A DNA stretch of 64,000 bases, taken from NCBI GenBank assembly GCA_045545095.1, contig JAZQAG010000049.1:3292-67291 (forward strand), written 5' to 3'. The notes beneath the pieces are model-generated. The model had not been told where the DNA came from. It worked only from the letters and a program-made list of their open reading frames with translations, and made no database searches. The translations under genes were made by a program, and so were the position numbers. Positions 1-8,807 of this stretch are shown here, piece after piece; the stretch's first letter is position 1, and each line of letters begins with the position of its first letter. Source of the stretch: Phocaeicola_A sp045545095 (GTDB lineage Bacteria > Bacteroidota > Bacteroidia > Bacteroidales > Bacteroidaceae).

Positions 1-6
1 GCCGGA

Positions 7-489
7 CTATTCCCCTGCAGCAATCAGGACTGTAGCATAAGCAGAGATGCCCTCTTCCCTGCCGGTAAAGCCCAACTTCTCGGTAGTGGTGGCCTTGACG
101 GAAACATCATCCACATCTATCCCCATCACTTGGGCAAGTGTTTCACAGATATGGGGTATATGCGCTTTCAACTTGGGACGCTCGGCACATACGGTGGCAT
201 CAATATTGCCCACCCGATAACCTTTCGTGGCAATAAGTTCTACTGTACGGGCCAACAATATCTTGCTGTCAATATTCTTGTACTCTCCTGCATTGTCTGG
301 GAAATGATAGCCTATATCACGCATATTGGCAGCCCCCAGCAGGGCATCGCATATGGCATGAATCAGGACATCGGCATCAGAGTGACCAAGCAATCCCTTC
401 TCGTGGTCCAGACGGATACCGCCCAACCAAAGTTCGCGCCCCTCAACCAACTTGTGGACATCGAAACCAAAGCCTACACGTATCTTCAT
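7..489 (-). CDS. ispF: 2-C-methyl-D-erythritol 2,4-cyclodiphosphate synthase
   Basis: Cyclises CDP-methylerythritol 2-phosphate with loss of CMP in the cytosolic MEP route to isoprenoids. The 160 residues match the usual family length. The N-terminal GFDVHKL segment supplies the metal ligands Asp10 and His12, HSDADVLIHA supplies His44, and the C-terminal ATTTEKLGFTGREEGI is the family signature around the CDP site. The ATG start gives the canonical MKIRVGFGFDVH beginning. It is the last gene of a minus-strand run with porU and porV, 24 bases after porV. The coupling to secretion genes looks positional rather than functional. Confidence 0.97.
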   Translation of the reverse strand: MKIRVGFGFDVHKLVEGRELWLGGIRLDHEKGLLGHSDADVLIHAICDALLGAANMRDIGYHFPDNAGEYKNIDSKILLARTVELIATKGYRVGNIDATVCAERPKLKAHIPHICETLAQVMGIDVDDVSVKATTTEKLGFTGREEGISAYATVLIAAGE

Positions 490-513
490 ATCCTTATACC
501 TTAGAGAAATTCT

Positions 514-1680
514 TTATCTGCCAAAAAGGTCACGCAAGCCATCCATATCGAATGCCAACGAGAAACGGAGTGTCTGGTCCAACGGATTGGTCTGTGCCAC
601 AGAGATCACATACGAAGCGTCCAAAGAGAAGACACTCATCTTGAAACCTGCTCCCACGGTATAGTACTTACGGTTTCCCTTGTAAGGGTCCTCGTGATGA
701 TAACCGGCACGCACAGCAAACTGATTGTTGTACATGTACTCCAATCCGACACTCCACTGTATCTCTTTGAGCTCTTCGCTGAAACCTCCGGGAGCATCGT
801 TGAACGACTTGAATATACCTGTAATGGGGGACTGGTCATAGTAGTCCTTCTGCAAACGGTCCTGATAATCGTTGTCATCCTCATCCTCTCCCTGCATAGG
901 GCGGGTGGGCACCATCAGCTTATTGGCATCGGCACTGATGGAGATGGTGTTATACTCATCTATGGGCACAAGCAGAGAGGCACCTATACGCAAATTGGTA
1001 GGAAGGAATTCACTGGTATTACCTTCATCATACGAAATCTTACTACCGATATTGGAAGCGTTCAGACCCAAACCGAGCAAGCACTCCCGCTGTCCCAACA
1101 TAATGTAGTTGTTATAGTAGAAGGCGATATCTGCCGCAAAAGCTGATCCCGGAGTAATGTCCTCCTCTTCACGCCAAGCAAGGTCCGAATAGATGAAACG
1201 CAAGGCTACTGCAGCCGAGAAGGTCTCTGACAACATGCGCGAATAGGCCACATCCACCGACATCTCATAAGGATTGATAGAAGAAACCGGCTCACCTGAT
1301 TCGTCGAAATCGGTAGCAACCTCACCCAAAGAGAAGTAACGGAGCGATCCGCTGAGCGCCGAATAGTCTCCGATACGGTAAAATCCGGAAAGGTAGGCGA
1401 GGTCAATATCACTGACCAACTGGCGCAACCAAGGGGTGTAGGAGAGACCCAAACCTGCACGGGCAATATTAAAAGGATACTTGGCCGGATTCCAAAACTG
1501 TGAATAGACATCGGCCTCTGTGGCAGCACCCACATCACCCATACCACCTCCACGAGAATCGGGAGCAATAGACAAGGAGGTTACACCGGTCTGTACCGGA
1601 TTGAACTGCTCTTTCTGCGCATAGACTGACTGTACTGCACAGAGAAGGATAATGATTGCTATAATTGAAAATCTTTTCAT
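514..1680 (-). CDS. porV: Type IX secretion system outer membrane channel protein PorV (LptO)
   Basis: PorV is an FadL-like outer membrane beta-barrel that shuttles cargo from the type IX translocon to the attachment complex with PorU. The sequence has a Sec signal (about residues 1-22, ending VYAQ), then the PorV start region with SIAPDSRGGGMGDVGAA and SQFWNPAKYPF, and alternating barrel strands to the end. The upstream in-frame ATG at 1722 would add 14 residues ahead of the signal peptide, so I chose the ATG at 1680 (388 aa). It follows porU by 67 bases, the usual porU-porV order. Confidence 0.93.
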   Translation of the reverse strand: MKRFSIIAIIILLCAVQSVYAQKEQFNPVQTGVTSLSIAPDSRGGGMGDVGAATEADVYSQFWNPAKYPFNIARAGLGLSYTPWLRQLVSDIDLAYLSGFYRIGDYSALSGSLRYFSLGEVATDFDESGEPVSSINPYEMSVDVAYSRMLSETFSAAVALRFIYSDLAWREEEDITPGSAFAADIAFYYNNYIMLGQRECLLGLGLNASNIGSKISYDEGNTSEFLPTNLRIGASLLVPIDEYNTISISADANKLMVPTRPMQGEDEDDNDYQDRLQKDYYDQSPITGIFKSFNDAPGGFSEELKEIQWSVGLEYMYNNQFAVRAGYHHEDPYKGNRKYYTVGAGFKMSVFSLDASYVISVAQTNPLDQTLRFSLAFDMDGLRDLFGR

Positions 1681-1747
1681 ATCATATCTTTTATCTGAAT
1701 ACATACTTCTAAAAGGAAGCATATATAAAAACTTTCATCTTTCTCTT

Positions 1748-4700
1748 TTATTGTCTAAGGATTACAATTTTTCTGGCCTTGGTACTCGTTGACCCACCAC
1801 CTGACGAGATAGTGGCCCGATACAGATAGACACCGCTACCTATAGGCTGTCCGCTATTGGTCGTAAGGTCCCAGCCTACCCGATATTCTCCAGAAGAGGA
1901 GACACCGGTCTCCACATGTTCCCAAAGAAGGCGTCCCATGAAATCAAAGACTTCCATCCGGACCTCGACTTCGCTCTGCGGACGATTGTGGGTAAGGACA
2001 AATGTAGTTGACGTACGGGCAGGCGATTCGGTACTCCAAAGAGTGAACATCGAAGGACCAAGACCCTCCACCACTTCGAAAGGCACCTCTATGGTTGATG
2101 AATTATTCATCACATCCCAAACACGGACCAGAATTGTATGGAAACCAGGAGACAAAGGCGGCAAACTATAACATACTGTCCCACGGGTAAAGTCTCCGGG
2201 TTCAGAGACATAGTAACTATTGAGCACATAGGTCATAGAAGGGTCATTGTCCACAATGGCAATGATATCATGACCGACACCATTTCCTGTAGCATTCACC
2301 CCTTCCTTGTCGTGCAGGGAGAGCATCAACAAGGGGGTTGCATTGACACGGTCACCTGCCACGAAATCGGTAGAATTCAGATACAACTGAATCTCCGGTC
2401 CCACAGAATCGGTCACCAGCCCATCTGCTGTACCATTCATGCTGAAATTATCGTATGAGCCTTGGGCCTCCTGACGACTTTCATCCAGAGCATAGAAATA
2501 GATATGACCCTGCTCCTCAGAATAGCTGATATCCAAAGGAACCGGGAACGTAAAGGTAAACTCTCCACGACGGATGGAATCGCTACCGGCATAAACCTTC
2601 TGTGACAAATCCCAAAATTCGAATATCTCATCCGGATCGGTAGCATTGCCCTTACATACGACCAATTCCTGACTATCATATATCGAAGGATGGATAAGGC
2701 CATTGAATGTTTCAACCAAAGCCCCACCTTCGTCCACAATCTTCCCTTTCAATGTCACCAACGAACCGGCTTTAAACTGTGACAAGTCCCCACCGTCACG
2801 GACAGGCATGCCATTGACTTCAGAAAGCTGGACTTGGAAGCGGTCAGGAGTGGCCAAACGCAAAGCCGGATCACCAATAAGTACAAAATGCAGGTTATTC
2901 TCCTGATTGGCATAGGGATTGGTCTCATTCTTTGCCAATCTCAAGGCCTCACCCATAGGATAACCCTTGAATACATATTTCGTAAAAGCCCTATCCAACG
3001 GCATACTACCGCTTCTGTAAGTCGAACGGGTAGTTCCCAGTACCGCAATGGCACCGCCATGCTCGTTCAACAGTGCGGCCTCGCCCATGTTCTCCTCTGG
3101 CAAATCAATGGGAGAGGTATCACAAGCGGCAGTTACCCACAATGGCAAACGAGGAGAATTCAAGGCTTTCATTTCATTGATATCCCAAGCCAACTCATGG
3201 GAAAGCTCATCCGCCCTTCCATGACCAAAATAATTAATCATAAGCACTCCCTCGGCCGACAACTCCCGAATACGGCGTGTGACATCGGGATACCGCGTAC
3301 CGGTAGAACCGATTTCTGGCACAAATGCGTCCCAATATACCTTCTCTATAATATAGGAAGGATTGACGGCATGTATCTGTTTGGCTATCTGTTCGGCATC
3401 ACCCATATGGTCGTTACCATCCCCATCGTCGCCCATCACACACACTTTATTCTTCCATGGACCGGCCTCACGATTGGTCATATAAGCCTCTATCTTATCC
3501 ACAACATTCTTGGCCTCGGCCAATGAGTGCACAGTAAGCCGACCTACAGCAGCATCCGCTTTACTGCGGGTCCATGCAGTGCCTTCGCTATCATCCAATA
3601 AGCAGAAGTATTCCTCCATGACATAAGAGGTTGTCTCACTGACAGAATTTTCGGATTGGAAACAGAGCAGATAATTATCAGGGTCGGACTTGCTCCAAGA
3701 TGATGAAATCATGCGATTGTCTGCAGCACAATCTGCAAACAGAAGAAGATATTTGGGCAAATCCTCGGCATGGGCTGCACGGTCATAAAACATCTTCATG
3801 AAGCGGCGGATGGCCGTTGCATCCGGAGCACCAGAGGAGAACTCATTATAAATCTGATCGGCACGGACTACGGAGACACGCAACGAATCATGTGCCCGGT
3901 GCAAATCTGCCAGACGTTCTGCCTGAGCAAGCCACAAAGCTGAAGAAGGCACTACTATAATCATATCCATAGCGCCTAATGCATGAAGATTCTGATTAGC
4001 TACTGCTCCAACGACCTCCACAGAGGGGAAAGACGCGGAAGAGACATCCAGAACGACATATTCGTCACTCAATGCCGCGACATCACCCACTTCATACATT
4101 CCATCCACCATCGTTCCACCCAACTCGGTATATCCATACCCTGCGGCTCCCTTATTCGAAATCTTCCAGACTTTCGTATTGGCATTTGTCCCAGCAATAT
4201 GGAAGGTGCAATACCCTGAATAACGGGTACGGAAACGAGTATATGCGCCATCCAGTTTGAGCTGACGCTGATAGTTCAATGTCAGATAATCCAAACGGCT
4301 GGAACCCGATAGGGCCCCAGAGTGGGTCAATACGACAGAAGTATTCTCTGACAATTTGCCTGTACAAGTATATACACCAGAGGCTATCTGGACTTTCGTA
4401 TAACTTCCAGGATTTGTCAAAGGGACTTTCAATGTGCCACACTGACTGCCATTTACCGCCACATTAACGGTACTGGCAGTTGGTGCATCCGAACCAAATG
4501 AGAGTGTCACCTTAGCCATACCTTCCACATCCACATCAGGAAGCCGGAAAGTATATGTCTTGCTTTTCCCGTTCTTAAAATCATAATTCTCAAAAAAGAT
4601 ACGGCCACGCTCTTTCCAATGGCAGGCATCCTTTTCATAGAGGGCATAATCCGGGAAAGTCGTAACATTCGTCCCCACCCTGTCCATAGTTTTGGCAAGA

Positions 4701-5491
4701 AACTCTGCAGGTTCTCCCGAAGCATTGTCTGTCAAGAAATAATAGCCATACCGCGAATAGGTGTTCTGGGAATGGACAAAGGTATCTCCCGAACGGGTCC
4801 ACTTCACTGTACCATGGGCATAGAACAACACATAGGAATCCCCACGATAAAGAGGAACCTCTTTCAGATCGTCCACACAATCCTGTATGTTCTTCTCGGA
4901 AAGCATCTGTCCTCCCTGTCCGAACAGGCGTACCTTAGCAGGGTCAGCAAACCCCATTGCACGCAATTCATTATGGGTTATCCGATGTACACCTGTTTCC
5001 GTAACCCGAATCTTTACCCACTTCCCCTGAGCCAACATTGAAGAATCTGCATACCGAGAATCTGATGGGGAGGCAGAAGAGCGCAGTAACATGAGTTCGG
5101 GCGCCTTTTCCACAACAAGTTTCAAGGAAGTGAGCTTAAAGAATTTTCCATCCCGACAAACCAGTGGTATCAGGCTGACATGAAGTGTACCCTTCTTGGC
5201 CGATACACCTATATAACTATTCACGACAGGAACCTCCGGCAAATTCACAAGCGACTTCTTTAACAAAAGTTCTTCTGCCGCCGAAACTGGCTCATATTCG
5301 GGATATTCCATGCGTACTGTATGCTCATACCCTACATAGTCTTCATCCAATGGTATATTGTGCGTAAAGACAGGGAGTACAGAGTCAATCCGGCATTCTT
5401 CCCAATCGACCTCTAAAAAGCCTTGCGTCCGCCCGCACAATGGCCATAGAGCCAACAATGCTGCAAGTATTACGAACAATCGTTTATGCAT
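1748..5491 (-). CDS. porU: Type IX secretion system sortase PorU (C25 family)
   Basis: PorU is the surface cysteine protease that removes C-terminal sorting domains from type IX cargo and links the cargo to A-LPS. The 1247 residues carry a signal peptide (to about 22), an N-terminal region, and a gingipain-like C25 domain. His757 in NYFGHG and Cys790 in TAACDTS are the likely catalytic pair. The C-terminus ends in a sorting-like beta domain with DFMGRLLWE and GSGVYLYRA, as known PorU proteins do. It lies 24 bases after the FAH-family gene and before porV. Two secreted lyases with similar C-termini lie in the same window. Confidence 0.95.
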   Translation of the reverse strand: MHKRLFVILAALLALWPLCGRTQGFLEVDWEECRIDSVLPVFTHNIPLDEDYVGYEHTVRMEYPEYEPVSAAEELLLKKSLVNLPEVPVVNSYIGVSAKKGTLHVSLIPLVCRDGKFFKLTSLKLVVEKAPELMLLRSSASPSDSRYADSSMLAQGKWVKIRVTETGVHRITHNELRAMGFADPAKVRLFGQGGQMLSEKNIQDCVDDLKEVPLYRGDSYVLFYAHGTVKWTRSGDTFVHSQNTYSRYGYYFLTDNASGEPAEFLAKTMDRVGTNVTTFPDYALYEKDACHWKERGRIFFENYDFKNGKSKTYTFRLPDVDVEGMAKVTLSFGSDAPTASTVNVAVNGSQCGTLKVPLTNPGSYTKVQIASGVYTCTGKLSENTSVVLTHSGALSGSSRLDYLTLNYQRQLKLDGAYTRFRTRYSGYCTFHIAGTNANTKVWKISNKGAAGYGYTELGGTMVDGMYEVGDVAALSDEYVVLDVSSASFPSVEVVGAVANQNLHALGAMDMIIVVPSSALWLAQAERLADLHRAHDSLRVSVVRADQIYNEFSSGAPDATAIRRFMKMFYDRAAHAEDLPKYLLLFADCAADNRMISSSWSKSDPDNYLLCFQSENSVSETTSYVMEEYFCLLDDSEGTAWTRSKADAAVGRLTVHSLAEAKNVVDKIEAYMTNREAGPWKNKVCVMGDDGDGNDHMGDAEQIAKQIHAVNPSYIIEKVYWDAFVPEIGSTGTRYPDVTRRIRELSAEGVLMINYFGHGRADELSHELAWDINEMKALNSPRLPLWVTAACDTSPIDLPEENMGEAALLNEHGGAIAVLGTTRSTYRSGSMPLDRAFTKYVFKGYPMGEALRLAKNETNPYANQENNLHFVLIGDPALRLATPDRFQVQLSEVNGMPVRDGGDLSQFKAGSLVTLKGKIVDEGGALVETFNGLIHPSIYDSQELVVCKGNATDPDEIFEFWDLSQKVYAGSDSIRRGEFTFTFPVPLDISYSEEQGHIYFYALDESRQEAQGSYDNFSMNGTADGLVTDSVGPEIQLYLNSTDFVAGDRVNATPLLMLSLHDKEGVNATGNGVGHDIIAIVDNDPSMTYVLNSYYVSEPGDFTRGTVCYSLPPLSPGFHTILVRVWDVMNNSSTIEVPFEVVEGLGPSMFTLWSTESPARTSTTFVLTHNRPQSEVEVRMEVFDFMGRLLWEHVETGVSSSGEYRVGWDLTTNSGQPIGSGVYLYRATISSGGGSTSTKARKIVILRQ

Positions 5492-5515
5492 ACACTTACA
5501 TTACTTCATTTAACA

Positions 5516-6133
5516 TCATCTCACATAAAAGTCAAGCAACTTTTCTCCTTCCAAATACCCTTGCAGGTGTTGCCCTATGCTCACCGGACCCACCCCTACC
5601 GGAGTACCTGTATAAATCAGATCACCAATCTTCAACGTACAGAACTGGCTCACATAGGCTATGATTTCATCCACGGTGAAAAGCATATCTGCCGTATGTC
5701 CCTGCTGTACAGTTTGACTGTCAACATCCAAATGGAAATGCAGGTCCTGTATAGAGGGGAACTTATCTACAGCCACAAAATCGCCCAACACAGCTGAGCC
5801 ATCAAATCCCTTGCATAGTTCCCAAGGCAGCCCATTGGCCCTATACTCATTTTGCAAATCACGAGCTGTAAAATCTATCCCAACCGTCACTGCATCATAA
5901 TACCGATGAGCAAAACGAGGAGCGATGCATTTACCTAAACGGCATATCCGAACCACCACCTCAGTTTCGTAATCCACCCGATTGGTAAAATCAGGAATAA
6001 AGAAAGGTTTACCATCCTTCAGGATAGCCGAATCTGGCTTCATGAAGATGACAGGTTTCTTCGGTGATAATAACGTATTGTTTAATTCTTTATTGTGTTC
6101 GGCATAATTCATGCCAACAGCTATTATTTTCAT
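5516..6133 (-). CDS. Fumarylacetoacetate hydrolase family protein
   Basis: A 205-residue FAH-fold protein, short like YcgM/fumarylpyruvate hydrolase types. The metal-binding DYETEVVVRI motif (ExE type) lies near residue 75. Further family marks are VGIDFTARDLQ, and GDLIYTGTPVGVGPV close to the end. The family cleaves or decarboxylates C-C bonds in acyl-pyruvates or oxaloacetate; the substrate here cannot be told. It heads the run FAH-porU-porV-ispF. A promoter candidate lies at 6219-6241. Confidence 0.88.
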   Translation of the reverse strand: MKIIAVGMNYAEHNKELNNTLLSPKKPVIFMKPDSAILKDGKPFFIPDFTNRVDYETEVVVRICRLGKCIAPRFAHRYYDAVTVGIDFTARDLQNEYRANGLPWELCKGFDGSAVLGDFVAVDKFPSIQDLHFHLDVDSQTVQQGHTADMLFTVDEIIAYVSQFCTLKIGDLIYTGTPVGVGPVSIGQHLQGYLEGEKLLDFYVR

Positions 6134-6218
6134 CTTTTCATCTTTTTATCAATGGAACACGATATCCAATTTGATATGATTGGGACGCACTTGTTCCATT
6201 CCGGTTAAACTCACACCG

Positions 6219-6241
6219 CAAAAATACACTTTTTTTTCAAA
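6219..6241 (-). promoter_or_regulatory. Promoter candidate for the FAH-porU-porV-ispF run
   Basis: On the minus strand TATTTTTG (6219-6226) fits the Bacteroidota -7 consensus TAnnTTTG. TTTG at 6238-6241 stands 11 bases upstream of it, nearer than the usual -33 spacing of about 19. The 5' leader to the ATG at 6133 would be near 80 bases. Confidence 0.5.
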
Positions 6242-6279
6242 ACAAGTCATTAAAAAGAGAATACAACCCATTATTTATT

Positions 6280-6287
6280 TATATTTG
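6280..6287 (+). promoter_or_regulatory. -7 box (TATATTTG) for the GH28 gene
   Basis: TATATTTG fits TAnnTTTG and lies 37 bases before the ATG at 6325. No clear TTTG was found at -33, so confidence is moderate. Confidence 0.5.
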
Positions 6288-6324
6288 CACCATAAATTAA
6301 AATATCCATACACATTTATTACCC

Positions 6325-7767
6325 ATGAAATTGAACATTACCACACCGCTTTTGTACTGCTGCATATTGTGTGTCACAACATTCAGCTGTAACCTTGCGA
6401 GCACACCATCTGCTGAGAACCCAAATCTGACAGCAGACTCCATTACCGTTGATAACGCCAATCCATGGAAGACTATGGCTGAAGTGGAAAAAAGAATACA
6501 ACGGACAGATTTCCCTGATCTTATATTCCATTTGGGGAACGATTATAAGGCCGTATCCGGAGAAGATATTTCCGAGAAGCTACGCCGTGCCATCAGCGAC
6601 TGTCACCGTGCCGGCGGCGGACGGGTGGTTATACCTGCTGGAGAATATTATACCAAAGCCATACACCTGCTGTCAAATGTAAATCTGCATATAGAAAAAG
6701 GAGCAACACTAAAATTCTCAACTACTGCTACAGACTATGCGCCACAAGTGCCCACCCGCTGGGAAGGGATTGACTGTATGGGGATGTCTCCCCTTATCTA
6801 CGCTTATCGGCAAGACAATATTGCCGTGACGGGCGAAGGCATATTGGACGGACAAGCTTCATGGGAGAACTGGTGGAAACTGCGTGCACGCACGTCTGCT
6901 GAGGACAAGGCTATCGGTAAATTTATGGGAAAAGAGAAGTTGCACGACTTTGAAAAGAACATCACATCTATAGCTGACAGAATCTTTACGGAACACGACG
7001 AGCTGCGACCACAATTCATGCAGTTCTACCAATGTGACCGAATTCTGGTAGAGGGGGTAACACTGAACAATGCTCCTTTCTGGCTGCTACATCCATTGAT
7101 GTCAAAGAATATCATCGTACGCAATGTCATATTCGACAGTCATGGACCGAATAACGACGGATGCGATCCCGAGTCATGCGAGAATGTGCTTATAGAGAAC
7201 TGTATTTTCAATACGGGTGACGACTGCATAGCCATCAAAAGCGGACGCAACAACGACGGGCGAGCCTGGAACCTGCCCAGCCGAAACATCATTGTACGCA
7301 ACTGCCAGATGAAAGATGGACATGCAGGAGTAGCCATCGGCAGTGAAATATCAGGCAGCTGTTACAATGTATGGATGGAGGATTGTCAAATAGGAAGTCC
7401 TGAAATGGACCGTCCTTTCCGCATCAAATCAAATGCCATACGCGGTGGAGTGGTCAGCGGTTTCTACATCCGCAACATCAACATCAGCGAATGCAAACAG
7501 GCGGTACTGAAACTGGAACTGAAATATGAGAAAGTGACCGAAGGTCCTTACTATCCATTGTTTGAAAACATCCTATTGGAAAACATCACTTGCCAGAAGA
7601 GCCGTTACGGAATTTGGATTGACGGATTAGAGGACCACATCTGTGTACGGAACGTGGCTTTGAAGAACTGCAAACTTGATGGTATCACGGACGAGAAGAC
7701 AAACTCCATTGTCGGAGCCGAAGGAGTCTTCTTCCAAAATACCCTATTCAACGGGAAGGAACTATAA
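6325..7767 (+). CDS. GH28 family glycoside hydrolase (polygalacturonase-like), lipoprotein signal
   Basis: GH28 enzymes are right-handed beta-helix hydrolases that cut galacturonan or rhamnogalacturonan by inversion. The 480 residues start with a signal peptide ending in a lipobox-like TTFSC. The expected active-site series is present: NNDGCD with Asp278, TGDDC with Asp299 and Asp300, GHAGVAIGSE, and RPFRIKSN as the substrate-binding RIK. It stands alone on plus between the porU run and the convergent methyltransferase, whose stop codon region it overlaps by 6 bases. The exact pectic substrate is not visible; digalacturonate, oligogalacturonide or rhamnogalacturonan are all possible. Confidence 0.9.
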   Translation: MKLNITTPLLYCCILCVTTFSCNLASTPSAENPNLTADSITVDNANPWKTMAEVEKRIQRTDFPDLIFHLGNDYKAVSGEDISEKLRRAISDCHRAGGGRVVIPAGEYYTKAIHLLSNVNLHIEKGATLKFSTTATDYAPQVPTRWEGIDCMGMSPLIYAYRQDNIAVTGEGILDGQASWENWWKLRARTSAEDKAIGKFMGKEKLHDFEKNITSIADRIFTEHDELRPQFMQFYQCDRILVEGVTLNNAPFWLLHPLMSKNIIVRNVIFDSHGPNNDGCDPESCENVLIENCIFNTGDDCIAIKSGRNNDGRAWNLPSRNIIVRNCQMKDGHAGVAIGSEISGSCYNVWMEDCQIGSPEMDRPFRIKSNAIRGGVVSGFYIRNINISECKQAVLKLELKYEKVTEGPYYPLFENILLENITCQKSRYGIWIDGLEDHICVRNVALKNCKLDGITDEKTNSIVGAEGVFFQNTLFNGKEL

Positions 7768-8454
7768 CAGAAGAGTGCCACGTAGAATTTCACGCTTCCC
7801 TCCTACCGGACCTGAAAGGCGTTCCATTGTCAGACCTAATGAGGCCAACAGGCGGCGGACTTCTCCTTTGGCACAATAGGTGGTAAGGACGGCACCAGCA
7901 TTCATAACTTCCACCAAACGGCGGAAAGCTTCGGGAGTCCACATCTCCGGTTGCTTTTCCGGAGCGAAAGCATCAAAATAGACAACATCAACAGAGACAG
8001 GAAGCGGGTCGGACAAATAGTCGGCCCGCTTTTTCTCTAATGTAAAATAAGGGGTAACAGATACGGCCTCATCCCACGGCGCCTCATGAATCGCATGCAT
8101 CAAACCGTTATCCAACAGATTATCATACTGAAGAGCTTTCAATATGCTATTATCTACCGGGTATTTTTCCAATGAGATATAATGAACCGGATGTGATTCG
8201 TCAGCAACCATCGCTGTAACACAAGCATTCAACCCTGTGCCAAAACCGACTTCCAACAAGCGTAACCGCTCTCCTGCCCCTAATTGACTGCGATGCATAA
8301 AAGCACAATCCCGATAGATATGCCCGGCCTCTGTCAAGGCTCCCTTCACCGAATGGTAGTGTTCATTCAAAGCGGGAACAAAAAGGGTGGCCGACCCATC
8401 GTCGGTCACCTCTATTGTATGCTGAAATTCACACGACAACTGTCCTTGTTCCAT
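7762..8454 (-). CDS. mnmD: MnmD-like tRNA methyltransferase (MnmC N-terminal type, DUF752)
   Basis: This 230-residue Rossmann methyltransferase resembles the SAM domain of bifunctional MnmC, which makes mnm5U at the tRNA wobble base; stand-alone forms are called MnmD. Visible marks are LLEVGFGTGLNA (SAM glycine loop), the N-terminal FNEHYHS-like NEHYHSVKGA, and VVYFDAFAPEKQPEMWTPE, which is diagnostic of DUF752. The FAD oxidase half of MnmC is absent, as in other stand-alone proteins. It is the last gene of the minus run and begins 5 bases after the SUI1 gene. Confidence 0.88.
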   Translation of the reverse strand: MEQGQLSCEFQHTIEVTDDGSATLFVPALNEHYHSVKGALTEAGHIYRDCAFMHRSQLGAGERLRLLEVGFGTGLNACVTAMVADESHPVHYISLEKYPVDNSILKALQYDNLLDNGLMHAIHEAPWDEAVSVTPYFTLEKKRADYLSDPLPVSVDVVYFDAFAPEKQPEMWTPEAFRRLVEVMNAGAVLTTYCAKGEVRRLLASLGLTMERLSGPVGGKREILRGTLLL

Positions 8455-8459
8455 CCTTA

Positions 8460-8798
8460 CTATTTGGTTTGGGTATAACCATCGTTCTTTAGCAGGTCTA
8501 TGACACGTTGCTTGAAATCACCTTGTATCAGCACTTCACCATCCTTGGTACTTCCGCCGACTCCCAAACGGCCTTTCAACCATTTGCCCAACTCTTTCAG
8601 GTCGGCCTCACCACCTACAAATCCTGCCACAATGGTCACGGTCTTTCCTCCACGGCCGTTCTTCTCCATCCTGACACGCAAACGTTGCTGGTTCTTGGGA
8701 AGGGTCTCTGCCTCTTCCTCTTCTCCTGTATCAAACCGAAAGTCTGGGTTGGTGGAATACACCATACCCAGACGTTCTTTCCAATCGTTATTCTTCAT
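8460..8798 (-). CDS. SUI1/eIF1-like translation factor (YciH type)
   Basis: A 112-residue basic protein with the SUI1 fold. The GKTVTIVAGF segment and the LGKWLKGRLGVGGSTKDGEVLIQGD segment match the bacterial YciH/SUI1 core; the C-terminus ends with the usual VIDLLKNDGY. eIF1-like proteins act on start-codon selection in archaea and eukaryotes; the bacterial role is less clear. It lies 9 bases after the pectate lyase and 5 bases before the MnmD-like gene, an odd mix of housekeeping and secreted-enzyme genes. Confidence 0.9.
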   Translation of the reverse strand: MKNNDWKERLGMVYSTNPDFRFDTGEEEEAETLPKNQQRLRVRMEKNGRGGKTVTIVAGFVGGEADLKELGKWLKGRLGVGGSTKDGEVLIQGDFKQRVIDLLKNDGYTQTK

Positions 8799-8807
8799 TA
8801 CTCAAAC